This document shows positions 33,081-41,765 of a stretch of DNA of 64,000 bases, in pieces. This stretch comes from Microcyclospora pomicola. Lineage: Eukaryota > Ascomycota > Dothideomycetes > Capnodiales. Below the pieces are notes generated by a model that saw only the letters and a program-made list of their open reading frames with translations, did no database searches and had not been told where the DNA came from. The stretch's first letter is position 1. Every line of letters begins with the position of its first letter. A program made the position numbers and the translations under genes. Location: positions 124,001-188,000 of the forward strand of contig NHNY01000028.1 in the NCBI GenBank assembly GCA_002786065.1. The letters run 5' to 3'.

Positions 33081-34973
33081 ATGGACGACCCGAACGTAGG
33101 CCTTAGCACGTCATTTGTTGCTCACTACCACGAGCAGCATCATCTCGAGCCTAACTCAGAGCTTTCCGTCCATCAGCGTGCAGCCAGCGATGTGCGACCG
33201 GAATCTCATCTTCGTCCACGCGGTTTCGAGGCACCGAATAAGTGGTTCGTTGTCTGGTTGCGCGGAGGGAAACCCAATGCGTCTAGAACAGACAAAAGGG
33301 TAGGGTATTATGTCGACCTGCGCTTCTTCGTGCCCATAGTCGTCGCTGTGTGTCTCATCGTCGCACTACCGCTGATCATTCACGATACGCTGCGTCTCAC
33401 AATTGAGGAGTCCTTAGGCAACGCATATGCGGGACCGTATGATTGCGCGTACGTCTCCATAGGAGGAATCGAATTGTGACGCCTTGCTTACCTGGACTTA
33501 GGAAGAGGAGCATCGTTTCAACAACCAGATTTGACTTGGGTGAGTGTGGCTGCATTGTGGACTTGAAGCGACCCGGATTATGACTGGTGCAGGCATCGAT
33601 CTCATCGTTTTCGACAACCTCTCCTTCTCGGTCGCGAAAACTATAGATCTAGCCTGGAACATGCTCGTAGGTCGCGGATCGCAAGCCCTTGCGGCGCTTG
33701 TTTGCTATCGCGTGTTCACTGGCACGCTGCTGCTCGCTACAGAGCAGCGAAGTGTCTCTGCCGAGACGTTTGCGACTCTTGTATTCTCTTCGACAAGCGT
33801 TTGGTGCTACATACCCACCTTCCAGTCTGTGTGCCGCGGCAAACTCGGTCTTGTCAACAAGCTGGGTTTTATTTGGATCCTGGTCTCCGTGACGTATCTT
33901 CTCTCCGTCGCTACCATGGTCGACTTGATGACGGGTTATCAGACAGGCCAAGCGACATGGGTAAACATTGTTCTCGTGTCCAGGCCGTTGGAGCATTTGG
34001 CTAATGCTCACTCTAGTTCAAACTTCCCAACGGAACGTTTGTCGACATGCAAATCGGGCAGTACGCTCTTATTCAAGACCTGTACGACACCGTACCACCT
34101 TCGAATATCACGATGCCTGACGACGAGACCATTTTTCCCACATGGATGTTCTATCGGAATCCGTATATAGCCAATGGGCCTGTCCGGACTGCGGTTTTCC
34201 CAAGCGCGTCAGACAGTTGTATAGGCAACATGCTCTATCAGCGATGCCTGGACGCAACTCGAACTGGTCTGTACTACATCAACGTCACATGCGGAGCTGA
34301 AGGAGGATGGGCCGTGCCTGTGGAGTACTTCACGAACTTCACGAACAACCAGAACATTGACTACGAAGGGAAGTTCATCACCAGCTATCCGGATGCTTCC
34401 TGCACGAACCTTTTCAGCATCGGAGAAACGTTTGTGAATACAGGAGGACCGTGGTACCAAATTAATACGGGCGCAGACGCACCAGAGTATGATGCATCGA
34501 ACTACCTATGTGTACCATCTGCGGACTACCGATGGGTAAGTGGCATGTATTGAACCTACGGCCTCTGTCTGGGTTCCGCTGCTCCGTAACCTAAACTAAC
34601 GTGTTCGCCGCAACAGGGATTCTCATACCAGTACCTCTGGATGCTTACTACTATCAACAGCATCTGGCTGCTCATCACAGCTGTGGTATGGCTGGACGTC
34701 GAACTGCGGAGCCAGCTAGTACAGAAACGCGGCCGGCTTGGGACTTGGCGAGCAATATTGGACCTGGCCACCGCCTTGCAAGCTGTCCTCGGCCCTGACA
34801 CAGGAGCTTACGGCGAAGAGGAGCTGGAAAGGGCGGTGGGACGTCTGAACCCTCTGGCGTACGGCGTGCAGGAGGATGAAATCGGTGATGTGGAAAGAAT
34901 TGCGCTGAGCGAGTGCAGTCTGAAGGAGCCGCGTCAAAGGTTGCGGCTAGGTTGGCAGACGAAGTACTGCTGA
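33081..34973 (+). CDS. Multi-pass membrane protein with glycosylated loop, function unknown
   Basis: Five exons (33081-33448, 33502-33539, 33593-33960, 34017-34535, 34617-34973) give 549 aa. All four introns are 53-81 nt with good donors (GTACGT, GTGAGT, GTAAAC, GTAAGT) and keep frame, including a 38-nt exon encoding KRSIVSTTRFDL. A polar N-terminus of about 80 residues precedes TM1 (FFVPIVVAVCLIVALPLII, 82-100). Three or four hydrophobic segments follow, then a large hydrophilic domain with Cys pairs and N-glycosylation sequons (NGT, NIT, NVT, NFT). A late TM (LWMLTTINSIWLLITAVVWL) and a cytosolic tail come last. It resembles an uncharacterised fungal plasma-membrane family. A surface or sensor role is inferred only from topology. 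Confidence 0.85.
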
Positions 34974-35536
34974 TTGGGGTACTGCTGTTTCGGTGTGATT
35001 TTAAGGTTCAGGGCCGCAGCCATTGACAAAACCGCCTCCGGGTTCAGTAAATGAAAAGTACTAGTACGTACCATAGCTTGGACACAACTATACTCTGCAC
35101 TGCCGAAGTTGTTAATTGCAGGTGTAATAGGAACGCCCTGTGCTAGCATCCGGCTAGCATAACCTATTATCATGACGAGTCGTCATAATATGAACAGTGC
35201 CGAACCCGGCTAGATCCGTCGCACGTGGCTGGCGTCCGCTAGCTGCCAGACTCTAAAACAAGAACCATATGCCATCATTCACCAACTATTGAACGATAAG
35301 AGTCTCTTTCGCAGCGCAGTCACTCATTCATTGTCGCACATTTGCACGACTGTCCTTAGCGTCGAAGTACAAGGACTACCTCATGCTGCAGTCCCCTCCC
35401 ACACTTCACCGATTACCAACTACAACACCACATGCGCATGAGTGACCAGCGAAGTCAAGGGCTGCGTATGGAAGTTTGCGCGGCATAAAGGAAGGCTTGA
35501 CAGACTCCATCGTGGTCCGCCTCAGCACAACTCTTG
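34974..35536. other. Intergenic region
   Basis: 3' end of the membrane-protein gene and promoter of the Meh1-like gene, both on the plus strand. Nothing else recognised. Confidence 0.45.
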
Positions 35537-36161
35537 ATGGGAATCTGTGCATCATGCCTTGGTCTAGGCCGCCGGTCCACACCTGACGTTAGTACCGCTT
35601 CATCTTCGATATGTCTGCAGTTCAAAGAGTGGCTAACCCACCCAGCAGGTCGACGAGTCCGATCCTCTCCTCATCGATTCGCAAAACCTGCAGTATGGTG
35701 CGACCAACGAGTACGACATTTCACCTCCAGATGAAGAAGATCTGCGGCGTGAGCGAGAGGCCCTGGCCCGCATCACTGCTGAAGCTGCAGAGTGAGTCGG
35801 CACTGTCCTGAACCTTTTTTGCGATCGCGAGTCGGAACGCTGACATATAATCTCTACGAACAGTAATATGATCGACATCTCGCATCCGAGTGCCTCCGAC
35901 CTGACGCAATACCACCACGGCGCACATGCTCCAGCGTCGGTGAGTGATGGAGAACAAGATGGCGACGCGGATGCCGACGAAGCAGCTTGGCTGTCAAGCT
36001 TGAACGCCGATGACGCGATCGAGATCAAGGGCTTGCAGCCGGGGACATTAGTGCTGGATGCATCGCATCTAAAGGCAGAGGATGGAGGAAATGGCGTGTC
36101 AGGAGGAGGAGCAGTCAACACTACCAAGAAGAACGGCGCGCGAGTAACGGCACAATCATGA
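35537..36161 (+). CDS. Meh1/Ego1 (LAMTOR1)-like vacuolar TORC1 adaptor
   Basis: Three exons, 35537-35587, 35649-35791 and 35864-36161, encode 163 aa. The N-terminus MGICASCLGLG has Gly2 for N-myristoylation and Cys4/Cys7 for palmitoylation, the classic membrane anchor of Ego1/LAMTOR1. Exon 2 carries DESDPLL and the helical SPPDEEDLRREREALARI; exon 3 has DNMIDIS, then acidic and Gly-rich parts. In the EGO/Ragulator complex this protein tethers Rag GTPases (Gtr1/Gtr2) to the vacuole so TORC1 senses amino acids. Intron 1 uses an unusual donor, GTTAGT, and its acceptor is CAGCAG, so a one-residue (Gln) variant from tandem acceptors is possible. Confidence 0.85.
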
Positions 36162-36617
36162 TCATGGCAGGTGTTCGGATTGGGGCGAAGCGCTCTGAGG
36201 AATGGCTATATCAGAGCAGGATAAAACATGAGAATATGTCTGCTCTTCTTATCACGCCCATCCACAAGCCCTCAGCGATGCACGTCTCTGCCAACATCAT
36301 CACAACACATGAAGGCGACTAAGGATTATGATGGCAGAAGAAGGCGCATTGAATTCCAGCCGTGGTACGCCATGCCTGATTGTGGGCATTCACTGCACTG
36401 CAGACGTGCTTGCTCACCTCACCTCAACGCTCTCGAAGTACTCTCGTAGCAAGAGAGGAAGGCAGTGCGAGACGAACATTCCTGGGCTAGATAGAGGGGA
36501 CATCCTTATCCGCCCTCTGACAGATGTGAGTCGTACTTAGAAGACGATACTCATGCTTTCTGTAGTAGCCACCTCTGTCTTCGATCAGCAAGAATTCTAT
36601 AGATTTATACACCGTTC

Positions 36618-36634
36618 CAGGTTAATTTAACCTG
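36618..36634. repeat. 17-nt palindrome
   Basis: Arms of eight bases, CAGGTTAA and TTAACCTG, around a single T. Could be a dimeric protein-binding site or chance. It lies in a small AT-rich patch far from any start codon. Confidence 0.5.
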
Positions 36635-37052
36635 CTCGCTCCTCACAGTCCAATCTGCATCTCTGTGTGTTTTTACTGACGTGACGAAGCATCTCCTCCA
36701 CAACAGGGCCGCTGTCAATATACAGACGGACAAGGCAGAGGACCCACTTCCATCTTCAGCTGAAAGGATCACATCAATGTGGTGAGGCTACTGCTTGAGG
36801 GTGATGTCAACGCCGATTCGGGTATACTTGGTCCAGACAAGAAAGAGTAAATCGCTCTCCAGGCTGCTTCTCGCAACCGTCATACCAAGGACGAAGATTG
36901 TGCCAACTACTCCTTGACTACAGAGCCGACGTCGATTCCCAAGACCCGGGCATCTAACGTCTGAAAGGAGCCTCCTTAGGTGACATACTTCTACCTATAG
37001 CCATAGCATAGTACCTTATAAGTCAAGTTCGGGCACATGCATGCACGCACCT

Positions 37053-37081
37053 GTACAGTACAGTACAGTACAGTACAGTAC
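37053..37081. repeat. GTACA pentanucleotide microsatellite
   Basis: Five to six uninterrupted GTACA units between GC-richer flanks. Probably length-polymorphic between strains. Confidence 0.85.
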
Positions 37082-37144
37082 CGCCGGACCGATCTGATTG
37101 AAATGAACACCTCTTCCGTAGCCCAGTGTTAGGAATATGGATCG

Positions 37145-37290
37145 ATGATCCAGTACGAGTATAAGTTCAGTGAAGGAAAGAACCATTCAGTCTCGGGCTG
37201 ACTGCCGTGACCAACTCAAACAACACCTCAATGTCAAAGGAGGAAGCATACATACAGTGGTGTCCTGCCTCGGTAAGTAGCGCCCTCCCT
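37145..37290 (+). repeat. Duplicated segment, copy A
   Basis: Matches copy B at 37745-37880 over about 140 bp, best in the block starting CTCGGGCTGACTGCCGTGAC. In one plus-strand frame copy A reads ADCRDQLKQHLNV against SDYRDHLKQQLDV in copy B. Differences there fall mostly on third codon positions (GAC/GAT, AAA/AAG, CAA/CAG), so the segment may once have been coding. No complete gene surrounds either copy, so these are probably remnants of a small duplicated gene. Confidence 0.45.
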
Positions 37291-37744
37291 GTGCATCTCC
37301 AGTCTTCTGCGAAACGTTATGATGTAGGGTAAGCCACTTGCTCCCGAATATAAACTGCAGCTTTGGGCACAATTGATAGGTAAGGTAGTCATCTCAGATA
37401 TAATACAAATCTTGGTGGAATCTATCCCATATAGCACTTAGATACAGCTCTCACTTGCCTGCATAATAACCTCAATAGCACTTCAGACTTATGCTAGAGA
37501 CCAGACCACGTAGGCAGGATTCTACTATAGTTCTACATAGACCATCCCTGAAGTCCTGAATGTCTCAACTATCGGCTACATCTCACGCAGCATATATATC
37601 CAAGGAGTAGGGTAAGTTGCCGGATATAGCAAGAGTTCGTAGAGGAGATACGCAGAGGGGACCACTTCGACGGGACATCACTGCTGTACCACCTCGCCAT
37701 ACCTGACTGGTCGAAATGATCCGCTGCACCCTGTCCAGATCTCA

Positions 37745-37880
37745 AGATTTGGTACGAGTCATTACGGAGGAAAACGGATCATCGCGATCTCGGACTATCG
37801 TGATCATCTCAAGCAGCAGCTCGATGTCAGAAGAAGCAGACGTACGTACAAGATCCTGCAGAGAAGTGTAGCGGGGAGGG
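37745..37880 (+). repeat. Duplicated segment, copy B
   Basis: Partner of copy A, about 600 bp downstream in the same orientation. The plus-strand frame reads HYGGKRIIAISDYRDHLKQ and continues about 25 codons past the conserved core. There is no obvious start, splice partner or stop arrangement that makes a gene. Confidence 0.45.
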
Positions 37881-38113
37881 AATCGGGTCGACCAAAATAA
37901 CAACAACACTACCACATTGTATAAAACACAGCTATGCGCAGTGTTCACGTATACACGATGGGAACGATCACTTTCGACTTTGCATTTCCCGCGATCTAGA
38001 TAAACGATTATCGAACACGGACGATTCTTGATGAGGATGATGATATTGAGTTTTCATTCAATCTATTCCATCTACCCTTGCAGACACACACGTACAAACA
38101 CAGACACAATCAT

Positions 38114-41100
38114 CTATAGCTCGTCGTGACCGCTGGGCTCGTCGTCGTAATCGGGCATACCACCAGCGCCGCCGGCGTTAAGCTTGCTGGTGATGGGGTA
38201 GGCGACGTCGCTCAGCTTCTGCTTCTGCTCCTCAAAGTCGTCGGCGTCGGCGGTCTGGCCATTCTCCTCGAGCCAGTCCACAGTCTCCTTGACAGCTTCC
38301 ATAAGGGTCTCCTTGTCATCCTCGTCGATCTTGCCGCCAAGACCCTCATCGTCGTTGAGCTGGTTCTTGATGGAGAAAGCGTAGTTCTCGAGTGCGTTGC
38401 GTCCCTCAATACGTTCGCGGGTAGCCTTGTCTTCGTCGGCGTACTTCTCCGCCTCGGCGACCATGCGCTCGATCTCCTCGGCGCTCAAGCGACCCTTGTC
38501 GTTGGTGATGGTGATAGACTCAGTCTTGCCACTGCCCTTGTCGCCAGCGGAAACACGAAGGATTCCGTTAGCGTCGAGTTCGAAAGTAACCTCAATTTGT
38601 GGTTGGCCACGAGGTGCCGGAGGAATCCCTGACAGTTCAAATTTGCCGAGAAGGTTGCTACAGAAGATATGTTAGCTTTTGAGCGTAATGGACATGAGTG
38701 CAACAAAGGGATGACAAAGGAAATCTACGAACAGCCGAAGCACATTTGCGGTGATGACGAGCGGAGGACCGATGACGGCGTAGAACATTGCGATCTTTGG
38801 CCTGGTAGTCGCACGGTTCGCAGTACAAACCACAGTCGTCAGCGAGGACAGCCTTGTGTCGATCTGTAGCTTCGTGTCGATGCAGTAGAGTACTGCTGCC
38901 GGCACTGTAGTCACAAGGAATACAATGCCATCTCTTGGCTGCTCGATGCTTCGCCATGGTTGCTGTGGCCACAGGTTGATATGCTCTGGCATATTTGCGG
39001 ACCATTGCATGATATTCTGGCTTGTTGTCGGCGCGGAGCTTACGGTCGTATGCCCTTCTGATTTCACGTCGATGCTCCAAGGCGGCGGCAGCCATAGCTT
39101 CGAGTTGTTCAGCGTCGAGGTCGATGCCATCAGCTCCGAAGACACCTTCCATAAGTGGGTTGTGAGAACAGAGGCCCTTCCATTCGAAGTCGTCTCGACC
39201 CCAAGGGGTCTCATCAGGAAAGTTGTATTTGGTGGTGGTTTTGAACATGGGCCAGAAGATGAGATGGAATGCAGCCTCGACGGCAACGAGTACGACACGT
39301 AAGGCTGGAACTTGCACTGGAGTAGGTATGTCGCACCAAGCAAGCAGAGCCTCGTGGATTTGCTTGTAGCCAGCATTTTTTGCATCTCTGACGTGAGAAG
39401 GTTCAACTCGTCGACCTTTGTGCATAAACACACGGTAACGAACGCCATTGTGGGCAGTACCAGTGCCAGAGCCAATATAGGTTTTGAAGTCTCGACCTTT
39501 ACGAAGTACAAGAATGTAGATGCCCCAGGACTGCCGTGGTATGTGAGTGGAGAGAGACAAGATCCAGTCAAGAGTTGGCGGAGTAGCAGATTGGATGACA
39601 TCGAACAAACCAGGGCAGAAGATAAGGCCAAGTTCAGGAAATAGAGCGTTGAGATCGTCGACAGTAGCAAGCACCTGGCGATAGATAGGGTTGATCCATT
39701 CCGAGACATCGAGACAGAGCCAGGTGAAATGGAGAATGAGCGACTGTATGTCGGGTGCGTCGTATCTCATGGTGTGCTCGCGTCAAGAATGGTGATAGCA
39801 GATCGATGGCCTTGCAAATGAGCGTCGATGGAGGTGATGGAGAGTCCAGCAAGCCTCGCAAGCAGGCGGCGAGACGAGTTTTGATCGTCTTGACAGCATG
39901 GCCGTGGCAATGGCAATGGTCCTCCATCGACGTGAAGTGGGTAGGTGTAGGTGATGTGAGGGAGGTGTAGTGCAGGGTGGAGGGAAGCAACCCGGTCGAT
40001 GGAAGTGACTTCCGCCACAGAAATAATACTTACTATAGAATTTGTTAGTATTCATTCTTGTAATGATGGACAAGTTAACCAACCTTATCTTTTGTCATTG
40101 AACGTTCTCCTTCGAATACCTGGATCAAAACCACAGGCTGGTTGTCGGCGGCCGTGGAGAAGATCTGGGACTTCTTGGTGGGGATAGTAGTACCGCGCTT
40201 GATCAAGTGGGTCATGACACCGCCAGTGGTCTCGATACCGAGGGTGAGCGGGTTGACATCCATGAGGACGAGTTGAGTGGCCTGTGTCAGACGTCAGCAC
40301 GACTCAAGATTCGCTTGTGGTAGGAATTGTGACTTACCTCCTTCTCGCCAGACAAAATACCACCTTGAACGGCAGCACCGTATGCAACAGCCTCGTCAGG
40401 GTTGATACCCTTGCTGGCCTTCTTGCCAAAGTACTCCTCGAGCATGGCCTGAACCTTCGGGATACGGGTGGAACCACCAACGAGAACGATGTCGTCAATG
40501 TCGGTCTTCTTGAGCTTGGCATCCTTGAGCACTTGCTCAACAGGCTTCAAGGTCTTCTTGAAGAGGTCGTTGTTCAACTCCTCGAACTTGGCGCGGGTAA
40601 GAGTCTCGGAGAAGTCGTTGCCCTCGTGGAAGGCTTCGATCTCAATCTTGGTGCTCATCTGCGAGGACAGCGTACGCTTGGCCTTCTCGACCTCGCGCTT
40701 CAGCTTACCCATCGTCTTGGAGTTCTTGGTGATGTCGGTGTCATGCTTCTTGTTGTAGCTCTTGACGAAAAAGTCCACGACACGCTGGTCGAAATCCTCA
40801 CCACCGAGATGGGTGTCACCGGCAGTAGCCTGGACCTCGAATACACCTTGGTCGACAGTCAGGATAGACACATCGAAAGTTCCTCCACCAAGATCGTAGA
40901 CGATGATCTGCTTCTCTTCATCGGTCTTGTCGAGGCCATAGGCGAGAGCGGCGGCGGTAGGTTCGTTGACGACACGGAGAACGTTCAAACCGGCGATGGT
41001 GCCAGCGTCTTTAGTCGCGGCACGCTGAGCGTCGTTGAAGTAGGCGGGGACGGTGACAACGGCGTTGGTGACCTTCTCACCGAGGTAGGACTCGGCGACT

Positions 41101-41765
41101 TCCTTCATGCGGCCCAAGATCATCGATGAGACCTCTTCTGGGGTGAAAGTCTTCTCGGAGCTGTACGCTTGTTAGCATTGATCTTCGCAGTATCGTCTGT
41201 CCAGCGGATGGACTCACCCAGAAACCTCAACCTTGACACGTGGCTGGCCACCCTTGTTGACGACCTTGAATGGGAAGTGCTTCATGTCCTTTTGCACATC
41301 ACGGTCGTCAAACTTGCGTCCGATCAATCGCTTGATGTCGAAGATGGTTCGTTCGGGGTTCGATGCAAACTGGTTTTTTGCGGCGTCTCCAACCAATCGC
41401 TCTTCATCGTTCCATGCGACCCAGGATGGTGTGATACGGTTACCCTGGTCGTTGACAAGGATCTCAACTTTGCCGCCCTTCATGATACCCACACAGGAGT
41501 AGGTGGTTCCAAGATCGATACCGATGACTGTGCGAGGTGGTGTTAGCTTCGAGCTCGACGATCAGACAGGCGAACAGATTGTAGTCTTACCAGGTCCAGT
41601 GATTGCGTTGTCCTTGGTGGGCTCAGTGTCTTGTGCCGTTGCCGAAGGAATCATGCCCATGAAGAGCATGGGAGCGAGCAGGATGGCACAGATGTAGAAA
41701 GCGGTCATCCATGGTGAGACGGTCGACCGCATCGACCGACTCTTGTCTCTTGAGAAACGACCCAT
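38114..41765 (-). CDS. KAR2: ER Hsp70 chaperone BiP/Kar2, with a stwintron in the fourth intron position
   Basis: Exons 41765-41591, 41527-41218, 41160-40338, 40281-40085 and 38657-38114 total 2049 nt, 682 aa. A signal-anchor-like leader (hydrophobic about 20-43, cleavage near ATAQD) precedes the ATPase domain (IDLGTTYS at 62-69; [23 protein letters not shown]). The substrate-binding domain ([27 protein letters not shown]) and lid follow, ending in the ER-retrieval signal HDEL. Introns 1-3 are 63, 57 and 56 nt. The fourth interruption (40084-38658) is about 1.43 kb and contains a 51-nt inner intron plus a GIY-YIG gene. It splits codon 502 (AA|C) and, removed in two steps, restores [13 protein letters not shown]. 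Kar2 folds secretory proteins, drives translocation and gauges the unfolded protein response. Confidence 0.96.
38658..39770 (-). CDS. GIY-YIG nuclease with two C2H2 zinc fingers, nested in a KAR2 intron
   Basis: An open frame of 370 aa from ATG at 39770. GIY lies at 83-85 and YIG at 98-100 ([20 protein letters not shown]), with Arg111/113 in the following helix ([10 protein letters not shown]) and a candidate metal-binding Glu165 ([10 protein letters not shown]), the spacing expected for a GIY-YIG catalytic domain. Two fingers follow: C283-C286-H299-H305 and C317-C320-H333-H339, each C-x2-C-x12-H-x5-H, likely for DNA binding. A conserved-looking block, [20 protein letters not shown], precedes the nuclease domain. 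The last codons AAG CTA ACA TAT CTT CTG TAG overlap the branch point and 3' splice site of the host intron. It is probably expressed from unspliced or alternative transcripts. No promoter was recognised. Confidence 0.85.
   Translation of the reverse strand: MRYDAPDIQSLILHFTWLCLDVSEWINPIYRQVLATVDDLNALFPELGLIFCPGLFDVIQSATPPTLDWILSLSTHIPRQSWGIYILVLRKGRDFKTYIGSGTGTAHNGVRYRVFMHKGRRVEPSHVRDAKNAGYKQIHEALLAWCDIPTPVQVPALRVVLVAVEAAFHLIFWPMFKTTTKYNFPDETPWGRDDFEWKGLCSHNPLMEGVFGADGIDLDAEQLEAMAAAALEHRREIRRAYDRKLRADNKPEYHAMVRKYARAYQPVATATMAKHRAAKRWHCIPCDYSAGSSTLLHRHEATDRHKAVLADDCGLYCEPCDYQAKDRNVLRRHRSSARHHRKCASAVRRFPLSSLCCTHVHYAQKLTYLL
39771..39927 (-). pseudogene. Out-of-frame N-terminal segment of the GIY-YIG gene
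   Basis: A second frame opens at ATG 39927 with [16 protein letters not shown], continues through [17 protein letters not shown] and AIDLLSPFL, and reaches the region of the main ATG in a different frame. In composition and spacing it reads like the natural N-terminus of this GIY-YIG family, so the main frame probably starts after an ancestral one-base frame change. No GT...AG pair fits as an intron in the short overlap. It may mark early decay of the nuclease, or the shorter protein may suffice. Confidence 0.5.
40033..40083 (-). other. Inner intron of a [D1,2] stwintron in KAR2
   Basis: 51 nt from GTTGGT to TATAG with a consensus ATACTAAC branch point 11 nt before the acceptor. It sits between G (40084) and TAAGT (40032-40028), so its removal joins them into a perfect donor GTAAGTATT for the outer intron. 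A single-step reading fails. Using GTTGGT as the only donor leaves phase 0, which the outer acceptor cannot match, and stopping at the inner acceptor runs at once into TAA. The two-step order is therefore required to make BiP. Confidence 0.85.

Larger units (their letters stand above)
36162..38113. other. 1.95-kb convergent intergenic region with duplicated segment and small repeats
   Basis: Lies between the 3' ends of the Meh1-like gene and KAR2. It holds a short palindrome (36618-36634), a (GTACA)n microsatellite (37053-37081) and two diverged copies of a roughly 150-bp segment (about 37145-37290 and 37745-37880). No full gene is supported. Confidence 0.55.
38658..40084 (-). mobile_element. 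Outer KAR2 stwintron intron carrying a homing-type GIY-YIG gene
   Basis: After the inner intron is removed, the outer intron runs GTAAGTATT...AGCTAAC...CTGTAG, about 1376 nt, ten to twenty times the other introns in the window. Nearly all of it is a nuclease gene in the same orientation as KAR2. No inverted repeats or target duplications were seen, so it does not look like an ordinary DNA transposon. The nuclease-in-intron arrangement at a highly conserved coding site fits homing, but movement here is inferred. Confidence 0.75.

Noticed and set aside
38672-39709. 345-codon minus-strand frame overlapping the GIY-YIG gene in another frame
   Set aside because: Ser/Leu/Thr-rich shadow. The GIY-YIG and zinc-finger residues are in the other frame.
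40033-40084. Simple reading of KAR2 intron 4 as one intron with donor GTTGGT at 40083
   Set aside because: It leaves phase 0 at the donor, whereas the acceptor at 38658 needs two carried bases. The product would lose frame at a highly conserved site.
40284-41129. Long plus-strand frame of 281 codons across the third KAR2 exon
   Set aside because: It is the antisense shadow of a highly biased Hsp70 exon. The minus strand carries all BiP motifs.
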